From: Bradyrhizobium sp. CB1650
Lineage (GTDB): Bacteria; Pseudomonadota; Alphaproteobacteria; Rhizobiales; Xanthobacteraceae
Direction: 5' to 3'
Length of the DNA: 64,000 bases
Assembly: GCF_029761915.1 (NCBI RefSeq)
Contig: NZ_CP121695.1
Span: 4,989,501 to 5,053,500 of the forward strand
Shown: positions 53,927-63,798 of the stretch, piece by piece
Numbering within the stretch: position 1 is the first letter of the stretch
Layout of the letters: every line of letters starts with the position of its first letter
Made by a program: the position numbers and the translations under genes
The notes under the pieces: generated by a model
What the model was told of the DNA's origin: nothing
The model's database searches: none
The model's input: the letters and a program-made list of their open reading frames with translations, nothing else

Positions 53927-54343
53927 CTACTCGACCTTCGCCGGCCGCAGCTCGACCGACTCGCCGCAGCCGCAGGCGGAGACCTGGTTGGGGTTGTTGA
54001 AGACGAACTGGGCCTGCATCTTGTCGGCCTTGTAGTCCATCTCGGTGCCAAGCAGGAACAGCACGGCCTTGGGATCGACCAGTATCTTGACGCCCTTGTC
54101 CTCGACGACTTCGTCGGTCGGGCGGATCTCGTGGGCGTACTCGACCGTGTAGGACTGACCGGCGCAGCCGCCGTTCTTCACGCCGACGCGCAAACCCACG
54201 ATCTCGGAATCGGCGCGCTGGGTCAGCTCGGTAATGCGCTGCGCGGCAGCATCCGTCAGCCGCATCACCTGCGGGCGCGGCCGCCGCGGCTTGGAGGTGG
54301 AAGCTGGTGTCGAGGCCGACGATGCTTGGGTCATATCAGTCAT
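53927..54343 (-). CDS. sufA: iron-sulfur cluster assembly A-type protein
   Basis: 138 residues. The A-type carrier core (about 25-130) keeps the three cysteines as GGCAGQSY and the C-terminal CGCGESV. The first 25 residues are a Ser/Thr/Pro/Ala-rich extension. It receives Fe-S clusters from the SufBCD scaffold and hands them to targets. It is the last gene of the suf operon, 39 nt after sufT. Confidence 0.94.
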   Translation of the reverse strand: MTDMTQASSASTPASTSKPRRPRPQVMRLTDAAAQRITELTQRADSEIVGLRVGVKNGGCAGQSYTVEYAHEIRPTDEVVEDKGVKILVDPKAVLFLLGTEMDYKADKMQAQFVFNNPNQVSACGCGESVELRPAKVE

Positions 54344-54382
54344 GTGGTCCGTTGCGGAGCAAATTCAATGCCGGAGGCGGCC

Positions 54383-54754
54383 TCACCACATGTTGAGCAC
54401 GAGGCGCGCCTCGTCGCTCATGCGTTCGGGTGACCAGGCCGGCTCCCAGACGACCTTGACGTCGACCACGCCGACGCCGGGAACGCTGGCGACCGCGTTC
54501 TCCACCATGGTCGGCAACTCACCGGCGGCCGGGCAGTTCGGCGTCGTCAGCGTCATCAGCACGTCGACGGCGCGGTCGTCCTTGATCTCGACTTTGTAGA
54601 TCAGGCCGAGCTCGTAGATATCCGCCGGGATTTCCGGGTCGAACACGGTCTTCAGCCCTGCGATGATCTCGCGCGTCAGCCGCTCGGTCTCCTCCGGCGG
54701 CAACGCCGAATGGGTCTCCATCGGATTAGCTTTGACTTCGGCGGTGTCACTCAT
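54383..54754 (-). CDS. sufT: SUF-system assembly protein of the MIP18/DUF59 family
   Basis: 123 residues, mostly one DUF59 domain: TVFDPEIPADIYELGLIYKVEI, LTTPNCPAAGELPTMVENAVASVPGV and VWEPAWSPERMSDEARL. The conserved cysteine is in TPNCPAA. SufT/MIP18 proteins help mature certain Fe-S proteins, mainly under high demand. The start overlaps the sufS stop as ATGA. Confidence 0.93.
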   Translation of the reverse strand: MSDTAEVKANPMETHSALPPEETERLTREIIAGLKTVFDPEIPADIYELGLIYKVEIKDDRAVDVLMTLTTPNCPAAGELPTMVENAVASVPGVGVVDVKVVWEPAWSPERMSDEARLVLNMW

Positions 54755-55998
54755 GCGAACAGATCCCGTGCCTTCAGCAGCGCCTGCGCCAAATGGTCGA
54801 CTTCTTCCCGCGTATTATACATGCCGAAAGAGGCCCTGCAGGTCGCAGTGACGTTGAACCGCTCTAAAAGCGGCATCACGCAATGGGTGCCGGCGCGCAC
54901 CGCGATGCCCTGGCGGTCGATCACGGTGGCGACGTCGTGGGCATGCGCGCCCTTGAGCTCGAAGGAGATCACCGGACCCTTGCCGCGGGCAGTGCCGATC
55001 AGGCGCAGCGAGTTGATCTCGCGCAGCCGCCCCTCGGCGTAGGTGACGAGGTCGCGCTCGTGGGCGGCGATGCGCTCCTTGCCGATCGAATTGACGTAGT
55101 CAATGGCGGCGCCGAGGCCGATCGCTTCGACGATGGGCGGGGTGCCAGCCTCGAACTTGTGCGGCGGGTCGCCATAAGTGACCCAGTCCTTTGCAACCTC
55201 GCGGATCATCTCGCCGCCGCCGTTGAAGGGCCGCATCGCGACAAGGTGCTCGTGCTTGGCATAGAGCGCGCCGATGCCCGTCGGGCCATAAACCTTGTGG
55301 CCGGTGAAAGCGTAGAAATCGCAGTCGAGATCCTGGACGTCGACGGGCAGGTGCACCGCGCCTTGCGCGCCGTCGACCAGCACGGCAATGCCGCGGTCGT
55401 GGGCCAGCCGCACGACCTCCTTGATCGGAACGAACGTCCCGAGCGCGTTCGACATCTGCGTGATGGCGACGAGCTTGGTCTTCGGCGTCAGCAGCTTTTC
55501 GAATTCGTCGATCAGGAAGTTGCCTTCGTCATCGACCGGCGCCCATTTGATCACCGCACCGTGACGCTCCCGCAGGAAATGCCAGGGCACGATGTTGGAA
55601 TGGTGCTCCATGATCGAGAGGACGATCTCGTCGCCCCGCTTGATGTTGGGCTCGCCCCAGGACGACGCCACGAGGTTGATCGCCTCGGTGACGTTGCGGG
55701 TGAAGATGATCTCCTCGGTGCGGCGGGCGTTGACGAATTGCGCGACTTTGGCGCGGGCGCCCTCGTAGGCTTCGGTCGCAGCATTGGCGAGGTAATGCAG
55801 GCCGCGATGCACGTTGGCGTATTCGGATACATAGGCCTGCGTCATGCGGTCGAGCACGGACTGCGGCTTCTGCGCCGAGGCCGCGTTGTCGAGATAGACC
55901 AGCGGCTTGCCGTAGATCTGCATGGCGAGCGCCGGAAAGTCCCGGCGCACGCGCGCGACATCATAGGCACCGTTCATGACCGCCGGATGCGTGCTCAT
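54751..55998 (-). CDS. sufS: cysteine desulfurase SufS
   Basis: 415 residues, group II NifS/SufS fold-type I PLP enzyme. Visible: YLDNAASAQKP, NVHRGLHYLANAAT, MEHHSNIVPW, FTGHKVYGPTGIGALY with the PLP lysine in GHK, and the active-site cysteine in the short loop RAGTHCVMPLL. It removes sulfur from cysteine for the SufBCD scaffold. Its start overlaps the sufD stop as ATGA. A SufE gene is not in the window. Confidence 0.95.
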   Translation of the reverse strand: MSTHPAVMNGAYDVARVRRDFPALAMQIYGKPLVYLDNAASAQKPQSVLDRMTQAYVSEYANVHRGLHYLANAATEAYEGARAKVAQFVNARRTEEIIFTRNVTEAINLVASSWGEPNIKRGDEIVLSIMEHHSNIVPWHFLRERHGAVIKWAPVDDEGNFLIDEFEKLLTPKTKLVAITQMSNALGTFVPIKEVVRLAHDRGIAVLVDGAQGAVHLPVDVQDLDCDFYAFTGHKVYGPTGIGALYAKHEHLVAMRPFNGGGEMIREVAKDWVTYGDPPHKFEAGTPPIVEAIGLGAAIDYVNSIGKERIAAHERDLVTYAEGRLREINSLRLIGTARGKGPVISFELKGAHAHDVATVIDRQGIAVRAGTHCVMPLLERFNVTATCRASFGMYNTREEVDHLAQALLKARDLFA

Positions 55999-57299
55999 GA
56001 CCGCCGCTCCAGCCAGCGCTCGGCAATGCCGATCACGTGCGCGCGCAGGTCATCGTCGGCGATCTGCTCGATCGCTTCGCCCACGAAGGCCTGGATCAGC
56101 AGCGCCTGAGCCTGTTTCTCCGGCAGGCCGCGCGCCTTCAGATAGAACAGCAGGTTGTCGTCGAGCGCGCCGGCGGTGGCGCCGTGGCCGCAGGAGACGT
56201 CGTCGGCAAAAATCTCGAGCTCGGGCTTGTTGTCGGCTTCCGCTTCGTCCGAGAGCAGCAGCGCGCGGGTCATCATCTTGCCGTCGGTCTTCTGCGCGTC
56301 CGGACGGACGATGATACGGCCCTGGAACACCGAATGGCCGCGGTCATCGACCACCGCGCGGAAGGTCTCGCGGCTCATGCAGTTCGGAACGGCATGGTCC
56401 ACCACCAGCGAGAGGTCGCCGTGCTCGGTCTTCTTCAGAAGGTTCACCCCGTTGAGCGAGAGCTCGCTGCCCTCGCCCGCAAACGTGATGAAGCCCTGCA
56501 GACGGCTAACCGCGCCGCCGCTGGTCAGGTTGAAGTAGTTGAGCTTCACATTGGCGCCGACGGTGACGAACTGCGAGGTGACGTTCACGGCGTCGGGCGC
56601 GTCGTCCATCAGGCGGATGTAGGCGACATCGGCGTCATCGCCGATCGAGACCAGCACGGCGTCGTTGACCTGATAGGCGCCAGCGCCAGCCGCGACAAAG
56701 CTCTCGATGATGGTCGCGCGGGTTCCCTTCCCGATCCGCACCTGCGAACGGGTGAAGGCCGATGCCGAAGGCGCGGTCGCAACGTGAATGATCTGGACAG
56801 GGGCGGACGGCTGGGCGCCATCGGCGATCGACAGCACGACACCGTCGGTCGCCATCGCCGCGTTCAGCGAAATCATCGCGTCGGTGGCTGCGGTCGTCAG
56901 GACATCGGCGGTCTTGTCCAGCGTCTCGCGCAGCGTCGTCACGCTCACACCGGAGGGCAGCGCCTTCACGTCCGACAGATCGGCCGCGAACACCCCGTCG
57001 ACCAGCACCAGCTTGCAGGCGCCTGCAAACGCATACGCTTTCACGGCGTCCGCCGCGCGCGACAATGCGGAAGCATCGGGGCTGCCAGCGAGCGATAGCA
57101 CCTCGCCGACCAGCGCGCGCAGATCGGTGTATTTCCACTCCTCGAGCCGGCGGTGCGGCAGGCCGAGACGCTCATAGGTCTCGAACGCCTGGCGGCGCAC
57201 CGCAACGACCGCCGGCGAACCCGGCAGCCGGCCTTCGGCGTTGGCGAAGAGATCGCTCACCGCGCGGACGTTTCCGGTCTTTGCCACAGCAACGTTCAT
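55995..57299 (-). CDS. sufD: Fe-S cluster assembly scaffold protein SufD
   Basis: 434 residues from the ATG at 57299, with AAGGA about nine bases upstream. The SufBD beta-helix core covers about 120-400, with SVFQGRIIVRPDAQKTDGKMMTRALLLSDEAEADNKPELEIFADDVSCGHGATAGALDD as its typical late segment (conserved Cys-Gly-His). SufD pairs with SufB and SufC2 in the scaffold and is needed for iron entry. It follows sufC by 12 nt. Confidence 0.95.
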   Translation of the reverse strand: MNVAVAKTGNVRAVSDLFANAEGRLPGSPAVVAVRRQAFETYERLGLPHRRLEEWKYTDLRALVGEVLSLAGSPDASALSRAADAVKAYAFAGACKLVLVDGVFAADLSDVKALPSGVSVTTLRETLDKTADVLTTAATDAMISLNAAMATDGVVLSIADGAQPSAPVQIIHVATAPSASAFTRSQVRIGKGTRATIIESFVAAGAGAYQVNDAVLVSIGDDADVAYIRLMDDAPDAVNVTSQFVTVGANVKLNYFNLTSGGAVSRLQGFITFAGEGSELSLNGVNLLKKTEHGDLSLVVDHAVPNCMSRETFRAVVDDRGHSVFQGRIIVRPDAQKTDGKMMTRALLLSDEAEADNKPELEIFADDVSCGHGATAGALDDNLLFYLKARGLPEKQAQALLIQAFVGEAIEQIADDDLRAHVIGIAERWLERRS

Positions 57300-57311
57300 C
57301 GCAAACAATCC

Positions 57312-58064
57312 TTACGCGGCATCCTCGAACTGGGTGTAACCGGACGCTTCCAGCTCCAGCGCCAGCTCCTTGTCGCCGCTCTTCACGACGCGACCCCGCG
57401 ACATCACATGCACGAAGTCGGGCACGATGTAGTTTAGCAGGCGCTGATAGTGGGTGATCACCACGATCGCGCGCTTGGGCGTGCGCAGCGCGTTGACGCC
57501 ATCGGCGGCAATGCGCAGCGCGTCGATGTCGAGCCCCGAGTCCATCTCATCGAGGATGCACAGGGCAGGCTCGAACAGCGCCATCTGCAGCACCTCGTTG
57601 CGCTTCTTCTCGCCGCCGGAGAAGCCGACATTGACGCCGCGCTTGAGCATGTCCTGCGGGATGTTCAGCGACTTCGAGACCTCGCGGACCTTCTTCAGGA
57701 AGTCCGGGGTCGAATATTCGCTCTCGCCGCGCGCCTTGCGCTGCGCGTTCAGCGCGGTGCGCAGGAAGGTCATGGTGGCGACGCCGGGGATCTCGACCGG
57801 ATACTGGAACGCCAGGAACACGCCCTTGGCGGCGCGCTCCTCGGGGTCCATCTCCAGGAGATCCTCGCCCTTGAACAGGATCTGGCCGTCGGTGACCTCG
57901 TAGCCGGGCTTGCCGGCGATGACATGGGAGAGCGTCGATTTGCCGGAGCCGTTCGGGCCCATGATCGCGTGGATCTCGCCCTCGTTGACGGTCAGCGTCA
58001 GCCCGTGGAGGATCTCACGCTCCTCGACACGAACCTTCAGATCTTTCACTTCAAGCAAAGCCAT
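57312..58064 (-). CDS. sufC: Fe-S cluster assembly ATPase SufC
   Basis: 250 residues from the ATG at 58064. ABC-type ATPase: Walker A MGPNGSGKSTLSHVIAG, Q-loop QYPVEIPGV, signature NVGFSGGEKKRNEVLQ, Walker B LCILDEMDSGLDIDALR, and the H-loop VVITHYQRLL. It powers the SufBCD complex in the cytoplasm. It lies 62 nt after sufB. Confidence 0.96.
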   Translation of the reverse strand: MALLEVKDLKVRVEEREILHGLTLTVNEGEIHAIMGPNGSGKSTLSHVIAGKPGYEVTDGQILFKGEDLLEMDPEERAAKGVFLAFQYPVEIPGVATMTFLRTALNAQRKARGESEYSTPDFLKKVREVSKSLNIPQDMLKRGVNVGFSGGEKKRNEVLQMALFEPALCILDEMDSGLDIDALRIAADGVNALRTPKRAIVVITHYQRLLNYIVPDFVHVMSRGRVVKSGDKELALELEASGYTQFEDAA

Positions 58065-58126
58065 CTTGGTTTCCAGTCCATTCAAATGATGCATGGAGCG
58101 CCGGAGCGCACCGCGAGGGTCGGCAG

Positions 58127-59623
<1,497 letters not shown>

Positions 59624-59706
59624 TCCATCCTCCGCTCGCGGTTTCAAGGACCGCGGTGGATCAAAGTCGGACGACTATTACGATGTTTCTTTGCGGAAAG
59701 CACGCG

Positions 59707-59722
59707 CTTAGAACTATTCAAG
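59707..59722. promoter_or_regulatory. candidate iron-control (ICE/Irr-type) element upstream of sufB
   Basis: CTTAGAACTATTCAAG resembles the ICE consensus TTTAGAA-N3-TTCTAAA: half-sites TTAGAA and TTCAAG separated by three bases. It overlaps the last codons of nifS, 84 nt upstream of the sufB start. Irr control of suf genes has been proposed for Rhizobiales that lack RirA. One mismatch in the right arm keeps this tentative. Confidence 0.4.
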
Positions 59723-60875
59723 CCGTGTTTCGTCGCTCTTTTCTAAGTAGGGTATTACCAAGCTTTCGCCAAGCCTCCAGCACCAGATTGATGTCCTCGG
59801 CTCGCGTGGACCAGCCCAGACTGAGGCGCACCGCTCCCTGGGCGATGGCCGGGCCAAATCCCATCGCCGACAGCACATGAGACGGCTGCACTTTTCCCGA
59901 TGAACAGGCCGAGCCCGATGACACCGCAATGCCTTCGAGATCGAAGCCGATCACGGCGGTCTCGGCCTTCAGGCCGGGCGCGGTGAACAGGACGGTATTT
60001 GGCAACCGCTGCACATCGTCGGAAAAAATCATCGCGCCGGCGACCGTCTTGAGCCCTTTTTCCAAGTAACTTCTGAGAGTTGCCATGCGTTCCGCATCCT
60101 CAGAAAGAGTCTGAACCGCAGCCCTCACAGCCGCACCGAAGCCGGCGATGCCCGCGACATTCTCGGTTCCTGCGCGGCGGCCAAGCTCCTGCCCGCCCCC
60201 GCGCAGCAGGGGTTCCAGCCCGGCAAATCCTTCCGCCATGACCAACGCACCGACGCCCTTGGGGCCGCCGATCTTATGTGCAGAAAAGGTCGCAAGGTCG
60301 GCGCCTATAGTTTTGATATCAAAAGGAATTTTTCCAAGCGCCTGGATTGCGTCAACATGCAGCAGGCCGGCAGCCTCATGCACCATCGTCGCCGCCTCCG
60401 CGACCGGCTGAAGCGCGCCAGTCTCGTTGTTGGCGGCCATGATGGAAACCAGCGCCGGCGGTCCCACGTCGAGCAAGGCCTTGAGATGGTCGAGATCGAC
60501 CACGCCGGACGGCGTGACCCGGATCTGGCCGATTCTGTCGGCCGGAAATCGGCCGCCCGCCAGCATCGAGGCATGCTCGACCGAGGAGACCAGAAGCCGC
60601 TCCACCCGCCCGCCGGACCGCCCACGCAGGCCCGGCGACAGCGCCAGCGCGTTGGCTTCGGTTCCGGAGGAGGTAAAGACCACGTTGCGCGGCAGCGCGC
60701 CCACGGCAGATGCCAGTGCCGCGCGCGCCTCCTCAACGAGCCGTCGCGCCTCGCGCCCTTCCGCATGCACCGAGGACGGATTGCCGATCAGGTCCCAGGC
60801 GGCCAGCATTGCCGCCCGTGCTTCCGCGCGGAGCGGGGTGGTCGCATTCCAGTCGAGATAAACGCGGTTCCGCAT
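59718..60875 (-). CDS. NifS/IscS-type cysteine desulfurase
   Basis: 385 residues, group I class V aminotransferase: YLDWNATTPLR, FTSSGTEANALAL, SSVEHASML, MAANNETGALQP, PLP-lysine in TFSAHKIGGPKGVG, and the active-site cysteine in the extended loop GSACSSGKVQPSHVL. It releases sulfur from cysteine. As the first gene of the suf cluster it adds a second desulfurase beside SufS, an arrangement usual in Rhizobiales. The ATG is almost at the predicted transcription start (leaderless). Confidence 0.95.
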   Translation of the reverse strand: MRNRVYLDWNATTPLRAEARAAMLAAWDLIGNPSSVHAEGREARRLVEEARAALASAVGALPRNVVFTSSGTEANALALSPGLRGRSGGRVERLLVSSVEHASMLAGGRFPADRIGQIRVTPSGVVDLDHLKALLDVGPPALVSIMAANNETGALQPVAEAATMVHEAAGLLHVDAIQALGKIPFDIKTIGADLATFSAHKIGGPKGVGALVMAEGFAGLEPLLRGGGQELGRRAGTENVAGIAGFGAAVRAAVQTLSEDAERMATLRSYLEKGLKTVAGAMIFSDDVQRLPNTVLFTAPGLKAETAVIGFDLEGIAVSSGSACSSGKVQPSHVLSAMGFGPAIAQGAVRLSLGWSTRAEDINLVLEAWRKLGNTLLRKERRNTA

Positions 60876-60877
60876 GA

Positions 60878-60888
60878 AGTATTATACT
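60878..60888 (-). promoter_or_regulatory. nifS -10 box inside an 11-bp palindrome
   Basis: AGTATAATACT is a perfect palindrome and contains a consensus TATAAT (60886-60881). The nifS ATG begins five bases after it, so transcription should start at or next to the A of ATG. A -35 candidate ATCACA with an 18-bp spacer is weak, consistent with a need for an activator or with repressor binding at the palindrome. Confidence 0.55.
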
Positions 60889-61008
60889 ACCTGAACTCGC
60901 GAGATGTGATCTTCCGCGTTGGACCGCCCGACATGGGCCGCAACCGCGCGTTTGGCAACCTCGATTCCAGAACCGCGGTCTCGCGATGACGCCGCGATGA
61001 CACGCTAA

Positions 61009-61052
61009 CATCTTGAACGGATTAGGCGATGTTCAAGATGCTTGCTTTTTGA
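61009..61052 (+). other. hairpin with trailing T-run in divergent promoter region
   Basis: CATCTTGAAC (61009-61018) and GTTCAAGATG (61031-61040) pair perfectly across a 12-nt loop and are followed by CTTGCTTTTTGA. It could be the terminator of an unannotated small RNA read on the plus strand, or an operator for the hydrolase gene. Confidence 0.4.
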
Positions 61053-61226
61053 CCCACAGCCTATGTTAGAACGCGCGCGTCAAGTCACCGCGCGCACTCG
61101 CGCATCACCGCAAGGCGCCTCCTCACCCTCATTCGTGCTTTCGTCGGCTTTCGCTGTCGATGAGGCCACTACAAGCGGTTGATTGCCAAGGATCATCTCT
61201 CAAGGGAATCAATCAAGAGATCATCG

Positions 61227-61874
61227 ATGCCCGAAGTCATTTTCGCCGGCCCTGCTGGCCGTCTCGAAGGCCGCTATCACCCGGCCAAGCAGAAGAACGC
61301 GCCGATCGCGATGATTCTGCATCCGCATCCGCAGTTTCACGGCACGATGAACCATCAGATCGTGTACCAGTGCTACTACGCTTTTGCGCATCGCGGCTTC
61401 TCCGTGCTCCGCTTCAACTTCCGCGGCGTCGGCCGCAGCCAGGGCTCGTTCGATCACGGCACCGGCGAATTGTCGGATGCCGCCGCCGCGCTCGACTGGG
61501 CGCAGACCATCAATCCCGAAGCGCGCGCGTGCTGGGTCGCCGGTTTCTCCTTCGGCGCCTGGATCGGGATGCAGCTCCTGATGCGCCGCCCGGAGGTCGA
61601 AGGCTTCATCTCGATCGCGCCGCCAGCCAACCTCTACGACTTCTCCTTCCTCGCGCCATGCCCGTCCTCCGGGCTGATCGTGCACGGCGAGAAGGACGCA
61701 GTAGTGCCGCCCAAGGACGTCAACACGCTGGTCGAGAAGCTGAAGACGCAGAAGGGCATCGTGATCGACCAGCAGGTGATCCCCGGCGCCAACCACTTCT
61801 TCGACGGCAAGCTCGAGCCGCTGATGGAGACCATCACCGCCTATCTCGACATGCGGCTCGCCAACGTGCGCTGA
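61227..61874 (+). CDS. alpha/beta hydrolase (dienelactone-hydrolase/YfbR-like group)
   Basis: 215 residues from the ATG at 61227. Compact alpha/beta hydrolase: ILHPHPQFHGTMNHQIVYQ near residue 30, FNFRGVGRSQGSFDHG, nucleophile Ser in the elbow GFSFGAWIG, aspartate in LIVHGEKDAVVPPKD and histidine in GANHFFDGK. The early HPHP motif is characteristic of this subgroup, which is common in alphaproteobacteria but has no settled substrate. It lies 8 nt before the DUF1697 gene. Confidence 0.92.
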   Translation: MPEVIFAGPAGRLEGRYHPAKQKNAPIAMILHPHPQFHGTMNHQIVYQCYYAFAHRGFSVLRFNFRGVGRSQGSFDHGTGELSDAAAALDWAQTINPEARACWVAGFSFGAWIGMQLLMRRPEVEGFISIAPPANLYDFSFLAPCPSSGLIVHGEKDAVVPPKDVNTLVEKLKTQKGIVIDQQVIPGANHFFDGKLEPLMETITAYLDMRLANVR

Positions 61875-61882
61875 GGCCTCAC

Positions 61883-62401
61883 ATGGGCTCGTTCGTCGCC
61901 TTGCTGCGTGCCGTGAATGTCGGCGGCACCGGCAAACTGCCGATGAGCGAGCTCAAGGCGATGTGCGAGGAGCTCGGCTTCGCGGACGTAGCCACCTACA
62001 TCGCCAGCGGCAACGTCGTCTTCACCAGCCGCAAGTCCGAATCTGCCATCAAGACCGCAATCGAGAAGCGCCTGCACGCCTACGCCGGCGCGCCGGTCGG
62101 CGTGCTGGTGCGCAGCGCCGTCGAGATGGCGCAGGTTGCGGCCGACAATCCCTTCCCGAAGGCTGCGCCCAACCGCACGGTTGCGATCTTCCTCGACAGG
62201 GCGCCGCCGGCCGACGCTCTCGCCGGCATCCGCGGCCAGAAGGACGAAGAGCTGCGCCTCGGCCGCCGCGAGATCTACGTGCATTATGGCGACGGCATGG
62301 GGACGTCGAAGCTCGTCATTCCCGCCGCCAAGGCCGGCACGGCCCGCAACATGAACACGATCGCGACGCTGGCGAAGATGGCCGCGGAGCTTCAGCAATG
62401 A
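61883..62401 (+). CDS. DUF1697 family protein
   Basis: 172 residues from the ATG at 61883. DUF1697 signature FVALLRAVNVGGTGKLPMSELKAMCEELGFADVATYIASGNVVF at the N-terminus, then VLVRSAVEMAQVAADNPF and a C-terminal TARNMNTIATLAKMAAEL. The family is widespread and uncharacterised. The stop codon overlaps the next start as ATGA. Confidence 0.92.
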   Translation: MGSFVALLRAVNVGGTGKLPMSELKAMCEELGFADVATYIASGNVVFTSRKSESAIKTAIEKRLHAYAGAPVGVLVRSAVEMAQVAADNPFPKAAPNRTVAIFLDRAPPADALAGIRGQKDEELRLGRREIYVHYGDGMGTSKLVIPAAKAGTARNMNTIATLAKMAAELQQ

Positions 62402-62688
62402 AGGCATATCTGGTGCTGGACCTGTCGGTGAACGACTTTGCCGGCTTCAAGACCTACATCGCTGAAATCCCGGCCTTCATCGCCAAGCATTCGGGACGGT
62501 ACATCATTCGCGGCGTCCAGCCGACGACGATTGAAGGCGACTGGATGCCCGAGCGCCTCGTCATCATCGAATTTCCGGAGCGCGGGAAGGCGGAAGCCTT
62601 CCTCAGCGATCCCGACATTCAAGGCCTGTTCAAGCTGCGTCACGCGACGACGACGAGCAGACTGCTGCTGGCCGACGGCTGCACCTGA
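62398..62688 (+). CDS. DUF1330 family protein
   Basis: 96 residues, start overlapping the DUF1697 stop. Ferredoxin-like fold: KAYLVLDLSVNDFAGFKTYIAEIP, FIAKHSGRYIIRGVQPTTIEGDW, RLVIIEFPERGKAEAFLSDPDIQ. Function unknown; family members are small dimeric enzymes related to antibiotic-biosynthesis monooxygenases. It is the last gene of the hydrolase operon and abuts the convergent SMR gene with no gap. Confidence 0.92.
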   Translation: MKAYLVLDLSVNDFAGFKTYIAEIPAFIAKHSGRYIIRGVQPTTIEGDWMPERLVIIEFPERGKAEAFLSDPDIQGLFKLRHATTTSRLLLADGCT

Positions 62689-63012
62689 TTACGCCAGCTT
62701 GAGCGCGGCGATCCCCGTCAGCACCAGCACGATGCCAGCGACCTTCATCGCGCTCAGCGTCTCGCCGAACAGCACGACGCCCAGCAGGAAGGTGCCGGCC
62801 GCGCCGATGCCGGTCCAGACCGAATAGGCGACGCCGACCTCGAGCACCTTCAAGGCCCGTCCGAGCAGGAAGACGAAACCGGCAAGCAGCACCAGCGAGG
62901 CGATGCTCCAGCCGGGGCGAGTGTAGCCTTCGGCGTATTTCATCGAGATCGCCCAGCCGACATCGAGGGCGCCTGCGATCGCGAGCATCAACCAGGCCAA
63001 TGATGGCGACAT
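62689..63012 (-). CDS. small multidrug resistance (SugE/Gdx-type) transporter
   Basis: 107 residues from the ATG at 63012, four membrane helices. The catalytic glutamate expected in helix 1 of EmrE appears as an aspartate in AIAGALDVGWAISMKYAEG, and the GVAYSVWTGIGAAGTFLLGVVLFGE segment is the SMR signature. SugE/Gdx members export guanidinium; the D for E change and the KYAEG motif make the substrate uncertain. Its stop codon is directly adjacent to that of the convergent DUF1330 gene. Confidence 0.92.
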   Translation of the reverse strand: MSPSLAWLMLAIAGALDVGWAISMKYAEGYTRPGWSIASLVLLAGFVFLLGRALKVLEVGVAYSVWTGIGAAGTFLLGVVLFGETLSAMKVAGIVLVLTGIAALKLA

Positions 63013-63023
63013 CGCCCTGCCCT

Positions 63024-63707
63024 TCACGCCGCAAGCTTGAGCAGATGCGCGTCGTGCCGCACAAGGAAGGCGCGCAGCAATTGCGGATAGTCCGCGCCGA
63101 CCGCCGTGCGCACGCTTGGACGCTTCGCAAGCTCCGCCCGCCACGCCCGCACCTTCGGCACATCGTTGAAGATGCCGTGTTCGGCAAGCTCATCGAACAG
63201 ATCGAAATAGCGGAAGATCGGCGCGAACACAGCGTCGACCAGGCTGAACTGCTCGCCGGCGAAGAACGGCCCCCTGCCGAGTGCTGCCTCGACGCGCGAG
63301 AATTTGCCGGCGATGGCCTGGCGCTTGCTGTCGAAGGTCGCGGGATCGGTGGTGGTCTCCAGCCCCCAGAGGTCGCCCAGGATCGCCGAGCCGAACTCCA
63401 TCCAGGCGCGGTGCTCGGCGCGCTTGAGCGGATCGGCCGGATGCAGCCTGCCGCCTTCTTGCGTCTCCTCGATGTACTCGCAGATCACGTTGCTCTCGAA
63501 CAGCGCGACCTCGCCCTTGTCGGTCGTCACCACCAGCACCGGCACCTTGCCGAGCGGCGAGATCTTCAGGAACCAGTCCGGCTTGTTGGCGAGATCGATG
63601 TCGATCCGTTCGAACGGCACGCCCTTCTCGGAGAGCGCGATCACCGCGCGCTGCACATAGGGGCAAAGCTTGTGGCTGATCAGTTTGAGGGCTGCGGTCA
63701 TGGTCAT
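63024..63707 (-). CDS. glutathione S-transferase family protein
   Basis: 227 residues from the ATG at 63707 (another ATG lies two codons on). N-terminal thioredoxin-like domain with CPYVQRAVIALSEKGVPFERIDIDL; the cysteine of CPY suggests a dithiol/omega or beta-like GST. SPLGKVPVL carries the cis-proline and FESNVICEYIEE the glutathione loop. The helical domain contains EQFSLVDAVFAPIF. It lies 11 nt upstream of the SMR gene and probably shares a transcript, with three operator-like palindromes in front of it. Confidence 0.92.
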   Translation of the reverse strand: MTMTAALKLISHKLCPYVQRAVIALSEKGVPFERIDIDLANKPDWFLKISPLGKVPVLVVTTDKGEVALFESNVICEYIEETQEGGRLHPADPLKRAEHRAWMEFGSAILGDLWGLETTTDPATFDSKRQAIAGKFSRVEAALGRGPFFAGEQFSLVDAVFAPIFRYFDLFDELAEHGIFNDVPKVRAWRAELAKRPSVRTAVGADYPQLLRAFLVRHDAHLLKLAA

Positions 63708-63720
63708 GATCCCGACGGTT

Positions 63721-63784
63721 GGATGCAACTGCATCCAAGATAGATGCATTTGCATTCATCCGTCAAGGTCGATGCATCTGCATC
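63721..63784. promoter_or_regulatory. three GATGCA-N2-TGCATC palindromes upstream of the GST gene
   Basis: GGATGCA-AC-TGCATCC (63721-63736), GATGCA-TT-TGCATT (63743-63756) and GATGCA-TC-TGCATC (63771-63784), centres 21 and 28 bp apart. Two are perfect and the middle one has one mismatch. They lie between anmK and the GST start at 63707, a typical place for a cooperative repressor or activator. The cognate regulator is not encoded next to it. Confidence 0.8.
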
Positions 63785-63798
63785 GATCGCCCGTGACC

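Larger units (their letters stand above)
60876..61226. other. 351-nt divergent intergenic region with two palindromes
   Basis: Between nifS (minus) and the alpha/beta hydrolase (plus). It contains the nifS -10 palindrome at 60878-60888 and a perfect 10-bp inverted repeat at 61009-61018 / 61031-61040, followed by CTTGCTTTTTG. No supported coding frame. A small RNA ending at the second hairpin is possible. Confidence 0.5.
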
